Assembly: GCA_902767055.1 (NCBI GenBank) | Contig: CACXFX010000157.1 | Location: forward strand, 1 to 8,367 | Source: an uncultured Pseudomonadota bacterium | GTDB taxonomy: Bacteria > Pseudomonadota > Alphaproteobacteria > RF32 > CAG-239 | DNA: 8,367 bases | Reading direction: 5' to 3' | The notes under the pieces: model-generated | The model's database searches: none | The model's input: the letters and a program-made list of their open reading frames with translations, nothing else | What the model was told of the DNA's origin: nothing | Translations under genes and position numbers: made by a program | Shown here: one piece after another, positions 6,312-8,367 of the stretch | Layout: every line of letters starts with the position of its first letter | Numbering within the stretch: the first letter of the stretch is position 1

Positions 6312-6755
6312 ATGTTAAAAGGTTTGTTGGCACTTTTTACAACAGGTATTATTTTTAATCCCGCTGTTTGGGGCGGTGCGTTGATCGGTATTTTGGGTTA
6401 TGTTTTTCTTGAACCGGCGCAACTCAAAATTTTATATAAAAGTTATCACATTTATTTGTTGTTTTTTGTTTTTTCGGGCACGTATGTTTATCTTGCAAGA
6501 CCGACCTTAAAGGACGATTTGGAACATACGGATTGGAACGCGACATCAAAAAATATCGTCAAACACACGATTTTGATGAGTTTTTCGTTTTGGATGGGAA
6601 TGCTGTTCGCTTCATTTTTTGATTTTTCGGATATCAATATCAAACCGGATAAAACGGATTATCAATACTCCGAAATTTATAACGTGATGAGCGTGCAAAA
6701 ACAGGCCGAAGAGTTGATGAAAAACGAAAAACGTTTGATGGATATGGTCAAATAA
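6312..6755 (+). CDS. Unrecognised small integral membrane protein
   Basis: A 147-residue protein I cannot assign to a family. Hydrophobic stretches lie at about residues 4-33 (broken by Asn16-Pro17, so either one long segment or a hairpin), 45-62 and 86-104. A polar loop with several acidic residues (64-80) sits between the second and third. The C-terminal 40 residues are hydrophilic, ending in a charged helix from about 127 (QKQAEELMKNEKRLMDMVK) that may be coiled. There is no cleavable signal peptide of standard form. The start is supported by AAAGGA (6297-6302), which overlaps the glmM stop and lies 9 bases before the ATG. The 6-base gap makes cotranscription and probably coupled translation with glmM likely. 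Base use resembles the neighbours, so nothing points to recent transfer. A link to cell-wall precursor supply is suggested only by position. Confidence 0.8.
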   Translation: MLKGLLALFTTGIIFNPAVWGGALIGILGYVFLEPAQLKILYKSYHIYLLFFVFSGTYVYLARPTLKDDLEHTDWNATSKNIVKHTILMSFSFWMGMLFASFFDFSDINIKPDKTDYQYSEIYNVMSVQKQAEELMKNEKRLMDMVK

Positions 6756-6842
6756 TCGTTTATATGGTTGGCCGGCTGATTTAGAAAAGTTATCTTTCTT
6801 ATCTGAAGTTTTAAATATTTTTTTTGTGCTTTTATAAAATGC

Positions 6843-6871
6843 TTGCAAATTTTGTTTTGATTTTGTAATAT
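6843..6871 (+). promoter_or_regulatory. prfC promoter (sigma-70-like)
   Basis: TTGCAA (6843-6848), a 17-base spacer, then TAATAT (6866-6871), in the 149-base gap before prfC. Transcription would begin near 6878, leaving a leader of about 27 bases. The layout matches the proposed rnpB promoter (CTTGCAT, 17-base spacer), which raises confidence in both. The remainder of this gap (6756-6842) is AT-rich, and I see no clear terminator for the glmM transcript in it. Confidence 0.55.
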
Positions 6872-6885
6872 GCCGGCAAAATTTG
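6846..6885. repeat. 9-base inverted repeat bracketing the prfC -10 region
   Basis: CAAATTTTG (6846-6854) and its exact reverse complement CAAAATTTG (6877-6885) are separated by 22 bases. The left arm overlaps the proposed -35 and the right arm covers the predicted start site. It could be an operator or chance in AT-rich DNA; no gene for a regulator is nearby. Confidence 0.4.
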
Positions 6886-6894
6886 ATGTGAAAT

Positions 6895-6898
6895 GAGG
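6895..6898 (+). promoter_or_regulatory. prfC ribosome binding site
   Basis: GAGG lies 6 bases before the ATG at 6905, supporting that start. The next codons give the expected RF3 N-terminus. Confidence 0.7.
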
Positions 6899-6904
6899 CT
6901 TGTT

Positions 6905-8367
6905 ATGGCAGAAAATAAAATCAATCCGCGTAAGACGTTTGCGATTATTTCGCACCCTGATGCCGGTAAAACAACGTTAACCGAAAAACTTTTATTGTTC
7001 GGTGGAGCGATTAATGCGGCCGGTGCCGTGAAGGCGCGCGGTGAAAACAGGCGTGCGCATTCCGACTGGATGAAAGTTGAGCAGGAGCGCGGTATTTCGG
7101 TGGCCTCTTCGGTGATGACTTTTGAATATAAAGGTATCACGTTTAATCTTTTGGATACGCCGGGACACGAGGATTTTTCGGAAGATACGTATCGCGTGTT
7201 GACCGCTGTTGATTCTGCCGTCATGGTTTTGGATTCGGCCAAAGGTATTGAAACGCAGACCAAAAAGCTTTTTGAAGTTTGCAGATTGCGCAATATCCCG
7301 ATTTTGACATTTATCAATAAGCTGGACCGTGAAGGTTTAGACCCGTTTGTTTTGCTTGATGATATTGAAAAAACGCTTGCGCTTGATGTGACGCCGTTGA
7401 GTTGGCCGATTGGGTCAGGTAAAGATTTTTTGGGGTGTTATGATATTTTGGGTGACCAATTGATTTTGATGCAAAAGACAGGCGATAAATCGCAAATCAA
7501 TACGGTTATTGAAACATGTAAAGGGCTTGATGACGAAAAGCTTGATAAATTGTTGCCGCCGCATGCCGTTAAAAAGCTTAGAGAAGACATTGAGATGGTC
7601 AAGGAGCTTTGCCCGAAATTTGATTTGGATTTGTATCTTGCCGGTGCTTTAACGCCTGTTTTTTTCGGCAGTGCCATCAATAATTTCGGTGTTCAGGAAA
7701 TTTTAGAGGGATTGCATCAGATTGCACCGATGCCGCGTCCGCAAAAAGCTTTGGAACGTGAAGTTTTGGCCTCGGAGCCGAAAGTAACGGGTTTTGTTTT
7801 TAAGATTCAGGCCAATATGGACCCGAAGCATCGCGATCGTATCGCTTTTATGCGTATTTGCAGCGGGCATTTTAAGCGCGGTATGGGCTTAAAACAGGTC
7901 AGAACCGGAAAAGAAATCAAAGTACCGACGCCGGTGATGTTTTTGGCTCAGGAACGTGAACTTGCCGAAGATGCTTATGCGGGTGATATTGTCGGTATTC
8001 CCAATCATGGTGTTTTAAAAATAGGCGATACTTTAACCGAAGGCGAAAATTTGCATTTTACGGGTATCCCGTCATTTGCGCCGGAACTGTTGAAATCGGT
8101 CAGGGCGACAGACCCGTTGAAATCAAAACATCTTGCCAATGCGCTTTTACAGATTGCCGAAGAGGGCGGCGCAAGTATTTTTAAGCCGAATGTCGGCTCG
8201 GAATGGGTCGTCGGTGTGGTCGGAGCTTTGCAATTTGAAGTGATGGCTGACAGAATTCGTACGGAATTTAATATTCCGGTGATTTTTGAGCCGACGCAAT
8301 ATTATACCGCACGTTGGGTTAAATCAGACGATAAAGCGGCGTTTGAAAAGTTTTTGGATTCAAACAA
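6905..8367 (+). CDS. prfC: peptide chain release factor 3 (3' end outside window)
   Basis: Translational GTPase that removes RF1 and RF2 from the ribosome after peptide release. The frame stays open to the right edge: 487 codons are present, and about 40 residues would be missing compared with the 529-residue E. coli protein. G-domain motifs: P-loop SHPDAGKTT (16-24), the switch I neighbourhood EQERGISVASSVM (59-71), DTPGHEDFSEDTYR (84-97) and NKLDR (138-142). SHPDAGKTT and the EDTYR ending separate RF3 from EF-G, LepA and TypA. Later segments, including GFVFKIQANMDPKHRDRIAF with RICSG soon after and VGALQFEVM, match RF3 domains II and III. The gene has its own candidate promoter and ribosome site, after a 149-base gap from the membrane-protein gene, so it is probably a separate transcription unit. 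Nothing suggests a frameshift within the visible part. Confidence 0.97.
   Translation, partial: MAENKINPRKTFAIISHPDAGKTTLTEKLLLFGGAINAAGAVKARGENRRAHSDWMKVEQERGISVASSVMTFEYKGITFNLLDTPGHEDFSEDTYRVLTAVDSAVMVLDSAKGIETQTKKLFEVCRLRNIPILTFINKLDREGLDPFVLLDDIEKTLALDVTPLSWPIGSGKDFLGCYDILGDQLILMQKTGDKSQINTVIETCKGLDDEKLDKLLPPHAVKKLREDIEMVKELCPKFDLDLYLAGALTPVFFGSAINNFGVQEILEGLHQIAPMPRPQKALEREVLASEPKVTGFVFKIQANMDPKHRDRIAFMRICSGHFKRGMGLKQVRTGKEIKVPTPVMFLAQERELAEDAYAGDIVGIPNHGVLKIGDTLTEGENLHFTGIPSFAPELLKSVRATDPLKSKHLANALLQIAEEGGASIFKPNVGSEWVVGVVGALQFEVMADRIRTEFNIPVIFEPTQYYTARWVKSDDKAAFEKFLDSN

Noticed and set aside
6756..6842. Terminator or small RNA after the membrane-protein gene
   Set aside because: There is a GCCGGC near 6770 and a long T run near 6820, but no stem adjoins the T run. 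The stretch is simply AT-rich.
6832..7317. 161-codon open frame on the minus strand
   Set aside because: It is antisense to the start of prfC, where the G1 and G3 GTPase motifs are intact on the plus strand. The protein is low in complexity and lacks a ribosome site.

Overview
The window looks like chromosomal core DNA of an AT-rich (by eye about 40% GC) Gram-negative bacterium, most likely an uncultured or host-associated alphaproteobacterium. Three things suggest this. The gene order lpxC-bamD-recN is typical of the end of the alphaproteobacterial division/envelope cluster. RecN carries the variant GQFDNQGLL motif. There is a type A RNase P RNA. The lineage is inferred from gene order and protein style, not from a phylogeny.

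Layout. 1-474 (+): 3' end of a DUF3137-family gene, cut by the left edge. 484-3742 (-): a tight operon transcribed lpxC, bamD, recN, with gaps of only 3 and 7 bases; it converges on the DUF3137 gene with 9 bases between the stop codons. 3768-4159 (-): rnpB, the RNase P RNA, directly upstream of lpxC in the same orientation and with its own recognisable promoter. 4160-4292: divergent regulatory region. 4293-4877 (+): small outer-membrane beta-barrel protein, followed by a strong intrinsic terminator at 4896-4927. 4956-6305 (+): glmM, phosphoglucosamine mutase. 6312-6755 (+): an unrecognised small membrane protein, apparently cotranscribed with glmM. 6756-6904: a 149-base promoter region. 6905-8367 (+): prfC, peptide-chain release factor 3, cut by the right edge after 487 codons.

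The genes share an envelope theme. GlmM makes glucosamine-1-phosphate, the precursor of UDP-GlcNAc. LpxC performs the committed deacetylation of the UDP-GlcNAc-derived lipid A precursor. BamD is part of the machine that inserts beta-barrel proteins such as the one at 4293. RecN (double-strand break repair), RNase P (tRNA 5' maturation) and RF3 (translation termination) are general housekeeping functions.

I found no mobile element, CRISPR array, tRNA, prophage or defence island, and no convincing new multi-gene system. The points worth a second look concern arrangement and regulation: rnpB running into lpxC with only a T-tract between them; a strong terminator with almost no promoter space before glmM; a common CTTGCA-type -35 element at the rnpB and prfC promoters; repeats around both promoters; an 8-base word that occurs six times on one strand only; and the uncharacterised membrane protein behind glmM.
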